A stretch of DNA of 64,000 bases from Allacma fusca (lineage: Eukaryota; Arthropoda; Collembola; Symphypleona; Sminthuridae): assembly GCA_947179485.1 (NCBI GenBank), contig OX359245.1:48409067-48473066 (forward strand), in the 5' to 3' direction. This document shows positions 22,908 to 34,360 of the stretch, in pieces. The notes below the pieces were generated by a model that did no database searches, had not been told where the DNA came from, and saw only the letters and a list, made by a program, of their open reading frames with translations. Positions within the stretch are counted from its first letter, which is position 1, and each line of letters opens with the position of its first letter. The position numbers were made by a program, and so were the translations under genes.

Positions 22908-23136
22908 TCTTGTTTTTTAATTTAAATTGTTGAAAAAATAATTATTTTTTGCAAAATATTCACAACTCAATAATTTTAAATTAGAATAATGTAAAATTTT
23001 TATAAATACTACATCAAACAAGGATAGCATAGTTAGTCATAATTAAGCCCTGAAGATGAACACTGTTTGAGTTCGAGCAAATAAATTGATTCTAAGCAAT
23101 ATCCACGTATTCCAATTATTTCAACATGGTTGATAT
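22341..23136 (+). mobile_element. Penelope-like element, 5'-truncated, 796 bp
   Basis: The insert is flanked by an 11-bp duplication TACTTGAAGTG (22330-22340 and 23137-23147) and splits segment H. It keeps only the C-terminal part of the single Penelope ORF plus about 230 bp of 3' sequence. A CCTGAAGATGA motif at 23049-23059, followed by TTCGAGC, is a familiar Penelope UTR signature. 5' truncation and a target duplication of this size fit target-primed insertion. The reverse transcriptase domain is missing. Confidence 0.85.
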
Positions 23137-24200
23137 TACTTGAAGTGCATCATGCAGTCACTTTATATTGAACCGACGAAAGTAATTATGATACATTTTG
23201 TTTAAAGTTAATAAAAAGACTCGAGTTCTTTTCACTTGTATGATTCTACAATGTTAAATGCATCCTTAAAATATCCTCCACATCAGAACTTTAATTTGTA
23301 AAACTTTCATCACCTGCTGCCGTTGCTTTTCCGTCGGTTGAAATAATTTCAACGTAAATGAAATTTCTCAAATCAACTTTTCCTGACAAGTGCTTCGAGG
23401 TTGGAATAGTTTATTGTATTCCACAATGTGTTTTATGTTATTACAAAATTAAAAACAATTCTGCAACAATTTCAATGTTGAAATACTTAACCGCCAGCCA
23501 AGGAGCAACAATGGTTTTAAAAACTAAACCTGCTACGATTCTCTACTGAAAAGATTTGTTTACCTGTACATTTTCGACAAAAATCTTGGCGTTGCCTAAT
23601 TTGTTTTAAATAAATATGTTACTAAATGTTATGAAAGGAATTTTAATGAACGCCTTTTACAAATATATTAAATCTAGACATGTTCTAGAGGACATGTATT
23701 AATATATCTTTCAAGGCTAAATTTCAAGTGAAGAATGAATTCATATCTCTGGCTCAAATAAGTGTATTTATGTTTTATATAAGCAAATCAGATGGTAAAA
23801 CATTAAGGTTGCAATATACAGGACGACCATATTCATTACCCTCTCCCCTAACCCACACATGAGGGTGAATATAAACTTTTTATTGAAGGTCTAACATTCA
23901 TAAATACTTACAAAAATCTATATCTGCAGCAAATTTCATGAGATTCATTTGTGTTTAATGTCAATTCCCTACTTTATCACAAATAACGGTCTAAAAAAAC
24001 GCACGGAAAAGGTTTACTTTATTCGCCTTTATTTTAAATTTTCTTAATTTTCAGACTTATTCATTTCAGGTTGTTTCTGCATTTTGCTCATTTATTTCTG
24101 ACTTGTAATTTTATTAATGTTACTCAATTAATTGGATTAATACATTACATTAGGTTTACGTTATCGAAAATTCCCAAACAACTAAACCACCAAATTTTCG
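23137..24200. repeat. Array segment H, copy 2, right part
   Basis: H resumes at the second TACTTGAAGTG and matches 8210-8830, 51540-52710 and 60000-61050. Landmarks are ATGATTCTACAATGTTAAAT at 23240-23259 and the AACCCACACATGAGGG phrase near 23850. The frame at 23358-23549 is broken in the paralog at 60250. Confidence 0.75.
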
Positions 24201-24468
24201 TTTAATTCCTTTCAGCATTAAAGTAAATTTGACAATCAATTTTTAAATTCTGCCAAATAAGCGCATTAGAGTTTAAAGGTACTCCAAAATGTAAGCAATC
24301 TCTACTGAAGTTTGTACACAGAAACCTGGACGGATACAAGCTCTTCGCTAAAGGTTCGGTACTATCTGAAAATGCTGTCAGAGGCGTCGAGGCCAAGCAA
24401 AACAATTGTTAACATTGAGTGTCAAGTATCATTCAATTAGGGAAGCCTGTAATAATTATTAACAGAGC
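24200..24468. repeat. Array segment C, copy 2 (short)
   Basis: It holds the core variant AGAGGCGTCGAGG at 24380 and the minus-strand frame above. The segment is cut after about 60 bases beyond the core by the hAT insertion whose duplication AACAGAGC is at 24461-24468. Confidence 0.7.
24202..24405 (-). pseudogene. Segment C minus-strand frame, unknown protein fragment
   Basis: This is the best-preserved copy of a frame seen in six C segments. The 67 codons are open from 24405 to TAA. It begins in the core (LASTPLTAF), then CTNFSRDCLHFGVPLNSNAL and IWQNLKIDCQIYFN near the C-terminus. The same peptide in the same phase is read at 8830-8990 (stop between core and peptide), 25610-25846 (diverged N-part), 61060-61150 (one stop), 30790-30960 and 52720-52890 (frameshifts). 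The stop after FNAERN is shared by most copies. I do not recognise the family. The two spaced cysteines (DC, then DCQ) are kept in most copies. Probably the last exon of a decayed gene or transposon protein. Confidence 0.45.
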
Positions 24469-24867
24469 CAGGGTTGGCAAAAAACGGACTTTTAACAATA
24501 AAGGTCAAGCCAGTGGCAAGAAATGGTAACAACCGGTTTTTATTGGACAATGGACTTATTTGGATAGTATTAATTATGGCCATTTTACACCAACCTATAC
24601 AACAGGTCCGGGCCGGTTAGAACCGGATTTTAACCAATAATAACCAGGTCATTTCTGACCACTTGGCATTCCTGTGTTCATGCATGCGTAATATTAGCCA
24701 AGCCGGTGGTACGTTTTGGTTAAAACCGGTTTCTATTAGACAGTGGATTTATTTTGATAATACTAATTACGCCCATTTTATACCAACCCAAGCAATTGGA
24801 CCAAGCCGGTAAGAACCGGATTTTAACCAATAACGGCCAGGCCATTTCTTGCCACTTGCCAACCCTG
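24469..24867. mobile_element. hAT-type MITE, 399 bp, with internal tandem duplication
   Basis: Ends CAGGGTTGGCAA (24469-24480) and complement (24856-24867) are perfect over 12 bp. The target duplication AACAGAGC is perfect (24461-24468, 24868-24875). The interior is two diverged copies of one unit of about 195 bp: CCGGATTTTAACCAATAA occurs at 24623 and again near 24817. The forward frame at 24754-24939 crosses the right end and is not a gene. Confidence 0.92.
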
Positions 24868-25630
24868 AACAGAGCCCTTACAGCTGGGTTCATTCATTCA
24901 ACCGTGGGTTCGGGGAACCCGGAACCGTGTAATGCTTAACTAAATTAATGTTAAAGCATAGACCCTAAAAACAAATAACCTTCTTGCTCATCAGTTAGTG
25001 ATGAAGCCATATCATATTCTGCCGGTTCAATTCGTTGAGAATTAGCGAGTAATTCTTTCACAGATGGTTTTCTGAGGGTGCTTATCAATACAAACGACGA
25101 TCAGGCAGTCTTTAAAAATGTTACCAATTGGAGTGTCAATACCCACATATATTTAAAGTGACGTCAAACCTCTAAATTAGAACAAATGTTTTCTCGATAT
25201 AAATGTATTTTGCAGACGTCACTTTTCTCATTTTAAATTTCAGTTTTTAAAAACTAAGCCTCAAATTTTTCACAATTTTCATAAAAACGTTTCAAGACAA
25301 AAAAGTTTTAAAAAAACTTGATGGATAATTTCCTCGTGTAATTTGACCAGTAAAACCACTATCCAATATTTATGTTATTGTTAATATTTCCATCTATTTT
25401 ACCTTGTGAGCGGAAGTTAGGTTTTCAAGTCTGTTTTGCTGAGGTCGTTCCACAGAAAATGAAACCCTTCGTAATACACATATACAATTTTAATGATATT
25501 ATTATAAATATTATTTGCATTATTATAAATTTCATTACCCTGTCGTTGTCGCTTCCTCAGCCCGAATCGAGTTTTACAGGAAAAGGCTCCGGGTTTTTTG
25601 GAATCTAATTTAAATATATTTCAAAATGTA
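24868..25630. repeat. Array segments M and L, partial copies
   Basis: About 24955-25110 resembles 31848-31930 (AGCATAGACCCTAAAAAC against AGCATAGAACCTATAAAC). About 25140-25600 matches 28200-28990, with GTGACGTCAAA, GCAGACGTCAC and AGAAAATGAAACCCTTCGTA. The forward frame at 25372-25608 is not kept in that paralog. Confidence 0.55.
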
Positions 25631-25846
25631 TTTCCCTTGAACATTAAAGTACCTTTGACAATGATTTTTTAAATTTTGCCAAACAAACTTGACAGAAAAA
25701 ATAGAGCAAAGGTATTTCAATACGCGTGGCCTACCTACTGTCAATTGAACATTAACTCTACCAAACATTAACTTCGCGTACGGATGTTGGTAACTATCAA
25801 ACATGCTCTCAGTGGCGTCAAAGTCAAGCAAAACATTTGTTGACAT
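25610..25846 (-). pseudogene. Segment C minus-strand frame, diverged copy
   Basis: The 78-residue frame ends FVWQNLKNHCQRYFNVQGK and so aligns with 24202-24405 at its C-terminus, but it reads the core in a different phase (LLDFDATES). A frame change must lie between the two. It reads past the usual stop. Function unknown; I take it as a decayed relative. Confidence 0.35.
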
Positions 25847-26440
25847 TTGAATGTCAAACCATAAAGGAATTCAGTGGAGTAATAACGCGAACAATTCCTG
25901 CAATTAATTTTTAGTCAAATAACTATTCAAATTATTAGCTATTCAAAAATTTGAAAGTTATCAACCACGGTATTTTAAAAAGTAAGGAGCATATTTTTTT
26001 TCCTACCTCAAACTTTGTACGATTGGAGTTGTGATTTATTAAATACATGTTTATCCCCAAATATTATGTACTTTTTGCTGGTTCATTTTAAATTTAACCA
26101 ACGACCCGCGGATAACCTCCATTTCCAAATGATAGCGCCAAACCAGTCTAGTGGGTTGATTCGCGAATATTAGGATTCTCATGCCCATTGATGTTTTTTC
26201 AAATTGAATGTCTTTTAAATAATGACCTTCTGAAATATAATTTCGTAAGATTATAATCTATTTTTTCAGAATTTTAAATAATTACATAATTTGTAATTTG
26301 CACTCTTGAACCTGTGAAACGCGATTAGGGGAGAGAGTGAAGATTTAAAACCCTTTCATCAACTTCGAATTATAGCATTAAGATCTGAACACTGAATTAA
26401 ATTCAAATGAAATTATGCTGAACAAGTCCACGCAAAATAT
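25630..26440. repeat. Array segment C, copy 3
   Basis: The core is exact at 25811 (AGTGGCGTCAAAGTC). To the right it matches 9060-9600 and 52960-53540, including ATCCCCAAATATTATG. The minus-strand frame 25610-25846 lies at its left end. Confidence 0.75.
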
Positions 26441-27620
26441 CAAGGGACGTTGTAACTGACACTGGGTGCAGAACAATTACAATTTGCTTCTAAGCCTATA
26501 AATTAAAATTTTCAAACTACGGAACAAAATTTCAAGTGGTGTCGATCATTCTTGACCTTAAACAAAGGATAATAATCACTTTTAATTTTTGAAGTTTAAC
26601 ACTTGAAATTGTTCCTAATCACAATTTGTAGTAAAATAAACACGGTGCAGAAAAGGTCGTTGTTCAGTTGCATATTTATCACAGTTGGCAAATTGCGAAA
26701 TATTAGCAAAGTGTTTTGACGGGATCAGCCGTTTTATAATTTCAGGTAAATATTTTTAGAATAAAAGAGAGTGTTTAAAATTAAATGTCCGGGCACTGCA
26801 AAATTAAGTGATAGCAAATTTTGAAACATCCGAAAATAAATTTGCTGGGAAATGGGAGAACTAAATTTATTTTGTATGTCCCATTCTATGGGCTGGACTT
26901 GAGACAAAGGTTTGATGTAACCCTGTAATAACGTTACTGTCAAATTTTAAAAGTATTTAAAGTCCTTGTCACTTCAATGTTGAGTGAGAAAATTAAAAAC
27001 GTACTTAATATGAAACCAAATTGTCCCGTGCAAACTCGCAACATTTCTAACCCACGTTTGTGTATACATTTTTGAATGCATCATTTTGTACATTTTTAGT
27101 AAACTTCAGAAATATTGTTGATTAACAAAATCGGCAAAACATCTCGTCAATTTAGTTTTTCTGGGGGCACAAATTATTGTAATCGGTGTGCAAGCTGAAA
27201 ATTTTAAAGAAATCAAATGATTTCGTTTTTCATATTTTATTCACGGATTTGTTTCCTTTATTTTAATTCAATTATTTTAAAATATATTCTAGAAGCAAAT
27301 ATCTGAACTAATAAACAAATATTGTTGAATTAAAAATGCGAAATTATAGGTTGGGGTGTTTTTTTTTACTCGCCTTTATTTCAACACATACGGAATATTT
27401 CTTTTTCGGCAAATTTTCTAACCACGTCTTAAATGTGTAATGGTAATTTTGTCCCATCAAAAAACTCAAATAATACTTGCTTAAATATTGCTTTAGGTGT
27501 ACCTCTGAGTCTTTGAACATTTCCTGAAAACAAATGTTATCCGTCAGTCTGTCGTAATTCGCAAATTTCAATAAAAATTAATTGAATTCCTAAATTAATT
27601 TTTCCAGAAAATATCCAAAC
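26440..27620. repeat. Array segment E, copy 2
   Basis: The fullest E copy. The core variant AGTGGTGTCGATC is at 26535, followed by CATTCTTGACCTTAAACAAA. Paralogs are 53540-54880 and 61200-61860. The right part, 27330-27570, contains the frame 27344-27571, which is broken in 54560-54830, so I do not call it. Confidence 0.75.
26734..26943 (-). pseudogene. Segment E minus-strand frame, unknown protein fragment
   Basis: A 69-residue open frame. Residues about 13-60 (LSQVQPIEWDIQNKF, SQQIYF, FQNLLSLNFAVPGHLILNT) recur in the same phase at 53829-54000 and 61487-61632. Between the three copies the indels are multiples of three (an extra Asn-Phe-Lys in one, one extra codon after LNT in two), and each of the other two copies has a single in-frame stop. 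That pattern suggests past protein-level constraint. No family is recognised. The stop after YLKL is not shared; the other copies read on into QPEI. Confidence 0.45.
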
Positions 27621-29260
27621 TTAACCTGATTTGTTTTAATTTTGAATCCGAAATTTTCCAATTATCTCAAATCAATATTATTTCCTTAATCTGCATCGTG
27701 TTTGCTTCAATTTTTTCATCGCGAATTTTTTCTAGAGTATTCTAAAACAACACAAGACAATTTACTGTTGGAGAAGGTGACATCACTGCTTAAATACTGT
27801 ATTTATTTTTAAATTTGACTGTGTCAAGTGAAAGCACTTTAGTTTTAAATTAAAAGATCCAGAGGAAAATGTTGGATTTTAAAGTTGTTAAAAAATTTAA
27901 AAGATTATTGTTTGAGATGGAATTCAATTAAAAACAATCATAATAAATTGATCACTTTCTTAACACCAACGAATTGTAACACAGAAGCTTATGAAAAAAC
28001 AATATTAAATGCTTCCTTAGTCTGCATTATATCTGTAAATATTTTTTCAGTTGGAATAATTTAAGTTACTGAAAATTTACCTTGGCAGTTTTAAGGTTTA
28101 ACTTATCAAAACATTAATTAAATATCCAGATAATTATCTTGCAATCTTGAACTTAAACTAAAACTTGAACTATCAGTCACACGAAAATACTGCCTAAAAA
28201 AATTAAAGTGATGTGAAAGCTAAAAACTATTTTTCCTGATCAAAACTGATTTTTGCAGATGTCACATTTCTTCATTTTAAAGTTAAGTATTGAAAAAAGC
28301 TAGACCTCAGATTTTCCATAATTTTGATGAACAACTTGATGTATGTAGCTTTGGCTCGAAACGATTGCCATACTTCAAGGAGTAACTCATAATGTAATTG
28401 ATTCTGTCATTTTATAAATATTTGTCTATATTTTCACAAATTTCTTTCACTAAGCCTGTTTCAATCACATGGGTGTAATTTGTGGAATTTATTTCAAAGT
28501 ATTTTTTCAAAACAAATGATTTAAATAAGGAATTTATCGACAAAATTTTATCGCTTCGGAGCCATAAACGTTTAGCGTATTGCAAGTTGTGTTCGTTGTA
28601 AGTTTTCTTCTTTTGTTTATTTTCTATAACCCACTCTTTGCATTACAAATTACGTTTTAGAGTCCGCCTTCAGATTGCAACCAATGAAGAGTCCTGAAAA
28701 ACATTTAAAGTTGCATGATTGCTATAAATTTTAACAAATGTGTCTTTAATTTTTTCCCCAGATTTTACAACAGTCTCTCCATGTAATTTGTTTGATTGAA
28801 CAGTAAAATTATTATCCATTATTAATATTTAGTTTTCATTTATTCCATATCGTGGTTAAATGTTAAGTCATCAAATTTTGTTGGATCAAGTCTGTTTCAG
28901 AGAAAATGAAGCGTGCGTAATAATCACAGATATGCAATTTTAAAAATATGTCCTGTCGTCGTCACTTACTTAACTAGAATCGTGTTTCAAAAGAAATGGT
29001 TTCATAGTTTGTGAAAGCTAATTCAAATGGACATATTTGCATTAAACATTTTGAAGCATTTTCGATATTTAATTTTTAAATTCTTGAAAATAAGCGTAAA
29101 TCTACAATGCGTACAAATTCTGTTCGTGTTCCTGGACGAATTCAAGAAAAACATCAACAGAAAACATGCACCATGCATTAATATAAAAATGATGAGAGTG
29201 GCGTCAAAGTCACAAACATTTGTTAAAGTGTTAGTGCTTCAACGATTAAATTAGAATTTT
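27620..29260. repeat. Array segments L and B
   Basis: About 27640-28190 pairs with 54870-55390 (CTTAATCTGCATCGTG against CTTAATCTGCATTGTA). About 28200-28990 pairs with 25140-25600. About 28860-29260 (B) pairs with 62215-62600. The exact core AGTGGCGTCAAAGTC is at 29197. The forward frame at 29027-29254 ends in the core and is not kept in the paralog. Confidence 0.65.
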
Positions 29261-29830
29261 TAACTTAAATTAAAATTCGATGTAAAATTAAAGTCATTTG
29301 TTGAACGAATTTCCAATTTTTAAATATCAAATTTACAAACAACCTGACTTTTGTAACTACCGAATGTACATACAAAGATTTGATGGCTAAAATAGAATTT
29401 ACAGCTTCCACAGTAGCAACATGAATCAATTTGCCACGACAATTTCCTCGTTTCGAATGTGTACATGAGTGCCTTTTCAAATATTACATGTTGCATCCTT
29501 AATTTTAATTAATAGAGATTTAAATGTTATTAAGATTTAATTAAGCTTGAACTTGAGTGAAACATGAAACACTAGCTTTAATAATAAATTAAAATTCAGC
29601 TTGAAATTCAAGTTTTCTATGCAATAGGAATTTTAAACTATGGCGAGACTTCGGTTGTAAAAAATTACCAACTGACTTTATGCGAGCAAAAAGTCTATTT
29701 GCACACAAAATTTCAACCAAAACCAATTTCCCCAAGGACAATGTCTTTTGGTTTGTTTACTAAATAAAATACACCATTAGAAATTTGACACTAAGTTCAG
29801 ATTGAAGTCACAGTTGTCCCCCTTATTGGC
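29260..29830. repeat. Array segment G, copy 4
   Basis: It follows B directly, beginning TTCGATGTAAAATTAAAGTC at 29276, and matches 1394-2120. It ends near 29830, where segment A starts. Confidence 0.65.
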
Positions 29831-30790
29831 TAAATAATTGACAATCTTTACTTCTGTATTTGTTGGACAAAGGCAAGAGCTGTAGCGTGGAAGCTTAATT
29901 GCTTAACTAATGCTCCTGTTTTACTTCACGCTATTTTTCTGATTAAATACTTTACGTTATTTCCAGAAAAAAATTATATCCCTGGCGGGAGATTTTAAAA
30001 TTACTTTCTAGCCATTATTACCCCTGCAAAAATACTGCAGTATCTGTCGTATTAAATAAATTTAATTAAGCAAAACATTTAAATCGCTCTTCCTTGAATG
30101 AAGCTTGCTATTTTAACGTTTTTAGTATATCAAATAACATACCAGCGAAAATCTGATCTGAATTGACTTTGTTGTTCCAGAAAAATATATTTAGTGGCGT
30201 TAAAACGCAAACTTTTTTAACATTTTACATGTAGGATTTTGTATACAAAATATGCAACCCTGTTCTATATATTTCGGAAGTAAAACAAAAATAAAGTTGT
30301 TAAAACGGTTCGCTGTAGTTCTGTCAGAACTCGGGTTTGTCGGCATTTGAACTAAAGTTGGATGGTTTAATTATTTATTTTTGCAAGCATTTTTTTGTAT
30401 GATGTTTGCGTGGTAAAGACTCCTTTTAGGACAGAAATAATCCCGGAGGAGGTTACGATTAGAAATGTATGATAATGTTCCCAAAAATTATCTAAAGTTT
30501 ATTTGAATATTAGAAGACCATTCAAAATTTTAAAACTTAAACTTTCAAACATGCCAGTGAGTTTATATTATTTCATATTTAGACCGACGTGGTACCTCGG
30601 AATACTTAAAAGTACTTAAATCTTGACTGGGCATATGCCCATGGACAATAAATCATTGTCGGTGAGGTAAATGTGTAATAATAATTTTTAAATGTACAGA
30701 AATGTGAATAATCTTGTGCCATGAAGCGAAGCATTATTCCGTGCTATAAATTTTAAACGAATGCATAATTCTTTACTTTATTGAGGACTA
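29830..30790. repeat. Array segments A and J
   Basis: One A sub-unit with core AGTGGCGTTAAAACGC at 30193. J from about 30600 (AAAGTACTTAAATCTTGACT). The stretch 30540-30590 is the uninterrupted counterpart of the 14325-16128 insertion site. Confidence 0.65.
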
Positions 30791-32100
30791 ATTCCCGGGA
30801 ACATTAAAGTACCTTTGACAATGAAATTTAAAATCTTCCAAGTAAACGCATTAGAGTCAAAAGACACTCCACAGCATTTGCAACCTCTGATATTAATTGT
30901 ACACGAACCTTGTGAGGCATTAACTAGTCTGAAGTAAGAAATGACACTAAAAAAATGCTGTCAGTGGCGTCAAGTTATAAACCACAGTATTTTAAAAAGG
31001 ACGAAAAATTTTTTTTCCTGTCCCAAACCTTATACGATTGGATTTATGATTTATTAAATACACCTTTATCCCCAAATATTATGTACTTCTTGCTGGTTCA
31101 TTTTTAATTTACCAAACGGAACAAACTCGAGGAAGTTTAGTCGTTTGATCCGTGAGGCTTCAATTGCCGAAATGATTTTTTTTTTCAAATGGAATATCTT
31201 TTATATAATGACCTTTGCTTCTAAAATAAATTTCGTAAGATTATAATCTAATATTTCAGAACTATTTTAAAAACAAAACTTGCAATTCGTACTCGCGAAT
31301 CTGTAAAGCACGTTTTGGGGATGGAACGAAGATTTAAAGTCCTTTCATTTTCAAATTATAGTTTTGACATTTAAACTCATTCACTAAACACAAGCACATG
31401 AAATTGGTTTTATTCAATTCAATTTTTAAATATACTTTAGTGGTCAAATTGAAAATAATGAACCGGTAGTTTTGAATTAAAATTGTGACACTATATTAAA
31501 TGAACAACTTCCAAGGTCCAGCATTGATATTTCTTTTGAAAAGCTGTGCCCGCAGTAAATTTCATAGGATACATTTGTTTTTACTGCCATTTCCCTAGAT
31601 CCTAAATAACGGTCTCAAAAACTCCAAACGTAAGTCAAAGTTTTATAGTATCCTTGTTTATTTTAAAACTTTAAAAATATTTAGGAATTTAATTTCTGAT
31701 ATTTTCCTGCTTCTGCTCATTGATTCCTGACGTATCATTAAGATAATTACTATTACCATTAATGTTACTCAAATAATGAGGTAATTCATTACACCGTGGA
31801 TTTAGGGTTCCATGCAACGTGTGCAATTTTACTAATTTAACGAAAAAGCATAGAACCTATAAACTAAAAGCTCTGTGCGAAGAGTTTTGTTAAGGCTATT
31901 ATTAATGCAAAGGATGATCAGACATTTATTAAACGCGAAGAAAACCGAAAAAATAGCCACAAACATCAGGATGAACTCATGAAATTGATTCCACCATTTT
32001 GTAAATATTTGTCCAGACATTCATAAACATTTTCAATGACATGGGCCAATTTTGGTGATCATATGTGGAATTTACTCAAACAATCTCAAATTGTTTTATT
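30790..32100. repeat. Array segments C (copy 4) and M
   Basis: C has core AGTGGCGTCAAG at 30963 and the ATTAAAGTACCTTTGACAAT block near 30804; the minus-strand peptide is frameshifted here. About 31500-31800 resembles part of H (CTCAAATAATGAGGTAAT), and 31848-31930 resembles 24955-25110. The minus-strand frame at 31832-32020 has no conserved partner. Confidence 0.6.
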
Positions 32101-32132
32101 AGGGGTGAGTATCTCGTTGCTTTTAAAATTCT

Positions 32133-32216
32133 TGTTTGTCTCGTTCTCGTTTCTGAAAAAAAAAACGAGGTATTTTGAGAACGAGAGTAGCGAGAGTAAA
32201 GCACGAGACAAACGAG
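32133..32216. repeat. Imperfect hairpin of about 80 bp
   Basis: TTCTTGTTTGTCTCGTTC near 32133 is nearly the reverse complement of GCACGAGACAAACGAGAA near 32198. GAGAACGAGAG repeats sit between. It has no paralog elsewhere in the window and could be a small foldback insertion. Frames on both strands across it (32036-32292) are by-products. Confidence 0.45.
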
Positions 32217-32417
32217 AAGGCAAAAAAATTATTTTTGTGTTGGAATATATGCAATTTAATTGTAGCCTGCACAAATTCTGGTGAGAGAACATATAAGTTT
32301 ATTTAATTTCACTATTCGGAACAATCACACGGCGCAAAATATTTATTTTTGGGTATGTACCATAAAATTGGAAAAAATGAACCCCCTGAAAAAAAATTAA
32401 TGACGACCTACCGCAAT
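32217..32417. other. Stretch with no recognised content
   Basis: AT-rich, no frame, no partner found in the window. It ends with the hAT duplication ACCGCAAT at 32410-32417. Confidence 0.5.
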
Positions 32418-33081
32418 TAGTGGTCGGACTAATTCAGTCCAGAACCGAAATTTTTCGATTCAATTCAATTCAATTCAATTCGTAGTTTTTTCGATTCAGT
32501 TTACATATTGAACCCAACCGAACGATTCAGTTCACACTGCTGGACTGAATTGAATTGTTTACTCTGAATTGCAGTCCAAACGATTAATCATTGCTCTTTA
32601 CCGGTTACTGAAAACTCGTATAGCGTGAAGCGGAGGCTCATGTGAAAAATATGCACACTTTCATCATAACGTAGTGGTTATTGTTTTGGATGATTTAACA
32701 CAGCTTACTATCAGCAATGTTCTGACATCTCATAATTTAATTCAACTTCCAGTAATTTCTGATTATTAATTAAGAAATATAAATTAAATAATCATTTTAA
32801 TATTAAACTTAATTTGATATTGCTAAATTATTATTAATTCATGTATTTCTAAATGAATGAATAAAGCACATCTACGTGTGGTAGCATATGCTGAGTGCTT
32901 AATTTGTCTTCCCGCAAAAAACAAACGATTTTCAATTCAGTTCAATTCATAGAGTAAAACCGAATTGAATTGAATTGTTTTTATACTGGACCGAATCGCA
33001 AAACAATTAACGATTCAGTCCACATAACTAATTGAATTGAATCGAAAATTTCTGAATTGAATTGAATCGTTCCGACCACTA
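32418..33081. mobile_element. hAT-type element, 664 bp
   Basis: Inverted ends TAGTGGTCGGA (32418-32428) and complement (33071-33081) are perfect over 11 bp. The target duplication ACCGCAAT is perfect (32410-32417, 33082-33089). The ends are built from AATTCAATTC/GAATTGAATT pentamer arrays (32457-32481, 32930-33070). A relative is embedded at about 50833-50960 within another hAT element. No transposase is seen. Confidence 0.92.
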
Positions 33082-33089
33082 ACCGCAAT

Positions 33090-34360
33090 AAAAGCTAGCG
33101 CCAAGAACTGCAAAATGTCCTAATTAGCTAAATGGTATAGCAAAACACACCATTTTCCAGTTTGATATGGGCTTAAACAAGATTAAATTGCAAACGATAT
33201 TCTCGTTAAATAAAGCGAGACAACAATTATACACTGATATTGAGACTCTCTATTGAAACTTGTATATTATATAGGGAAAATTCAAATTAACTGACATTTT
33301 AAATTTGTGCAAGCAATAAGTTAAAAATTCCTGGTAAAAATAAAGGCAAAACTGCTCCAACATAATATTCAGTTGTGTCCAAACCTTCCCTACTACTTTT
33401 AAAGCGTAGGTTGTTCATTTTGAGTTTTAATAGGCCAGTTTAAGTTGTGTAAGGATTTAATATGGAAATATTTCTAAGACAAAATTTGTAACTTCCATTT
33501 TTGAAATTAGTAATTTTTGTAGTTTTATTTCAACCGGCGATGTAGTGTTAAATTTTTAACAAGTATTTCATTCCTTACTTTATTTTTCGAGTCCTCTCTT
33601 GTCAACGCTTCCTTAATCGGGTTTAAAATTGAAGCTCACAATTCATTCTAGGAATTCACCGTCAATTTTTAGAAAATCTGCTGCAATACGTGTATACTAC
33701 CCTTAAACGCATGCAGTGTTTTGTCCCTTCTCAAAGCGTCTCTACCGGTTTTTACCTATCAGATTGTTCACCGTTAAGTTGTTTTCTGGATGTTTTTGTT
33801 TGCTTGCTCATGTGTCTATTTCCGTTTTGTGCTTCACATTGACATCTCTATTTAAAGTTTTTATAAAGCATTCCATGTTATCTGTGTGATTCTTTTGAAC
33901 ATTGTTATTTTTCCTTGACAAATATCCAGCAAATGCTATAGTTACAGAATTTTGTCTGCTTTTTCTAAGAATAGCAATTCCAGGACTGTAAATTTTGACT
34001 AGTAGTACGAACACGATAGTAGTCCCAAATGAATGTTCATAAAATTGTGGTTTTTCAAAGTATTTTAGAGAACTGAAACCCTCCAAAAAACAGCAAAATC
34101 AAAAGCTCTCCTTCTCCTATGCTTTTCTCTTGTAAGTGAATTTTCCCGACCTTGTCCTCTGTGTTTACTGGTCATGGCCACAATTCTCAACGTAGACAAC
34201 TAACTCCCTGTATAGCCCAAAAAAACTCGTACAGAAAACTTTCAGATTATCTATGGAAATTAAATTTGAGCAGGAATTAGAAATTGTAAAGATTAAGATT
34301 TTCGGGTTTTCCAAACTTTCAACGTTGCTCAACTACATTGAGCACAGCATCCGCAGTTTT
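33090..34360. repeat. Array segments F (short) and K, copy 2
   Basis: About 33230-33420 is F (cf. 10130-10300). About 33430-34360 pairs with 55440-56130, including TTTATTTTTCGAGTCCTCTC and AAATCAAAAGCTCTCCTTCT. The minus-strand frame at 33808-34086 is partly mirrored at 55630-55880 but with stops. About 33090-33200 shows nothing. Confidence 0.6.
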
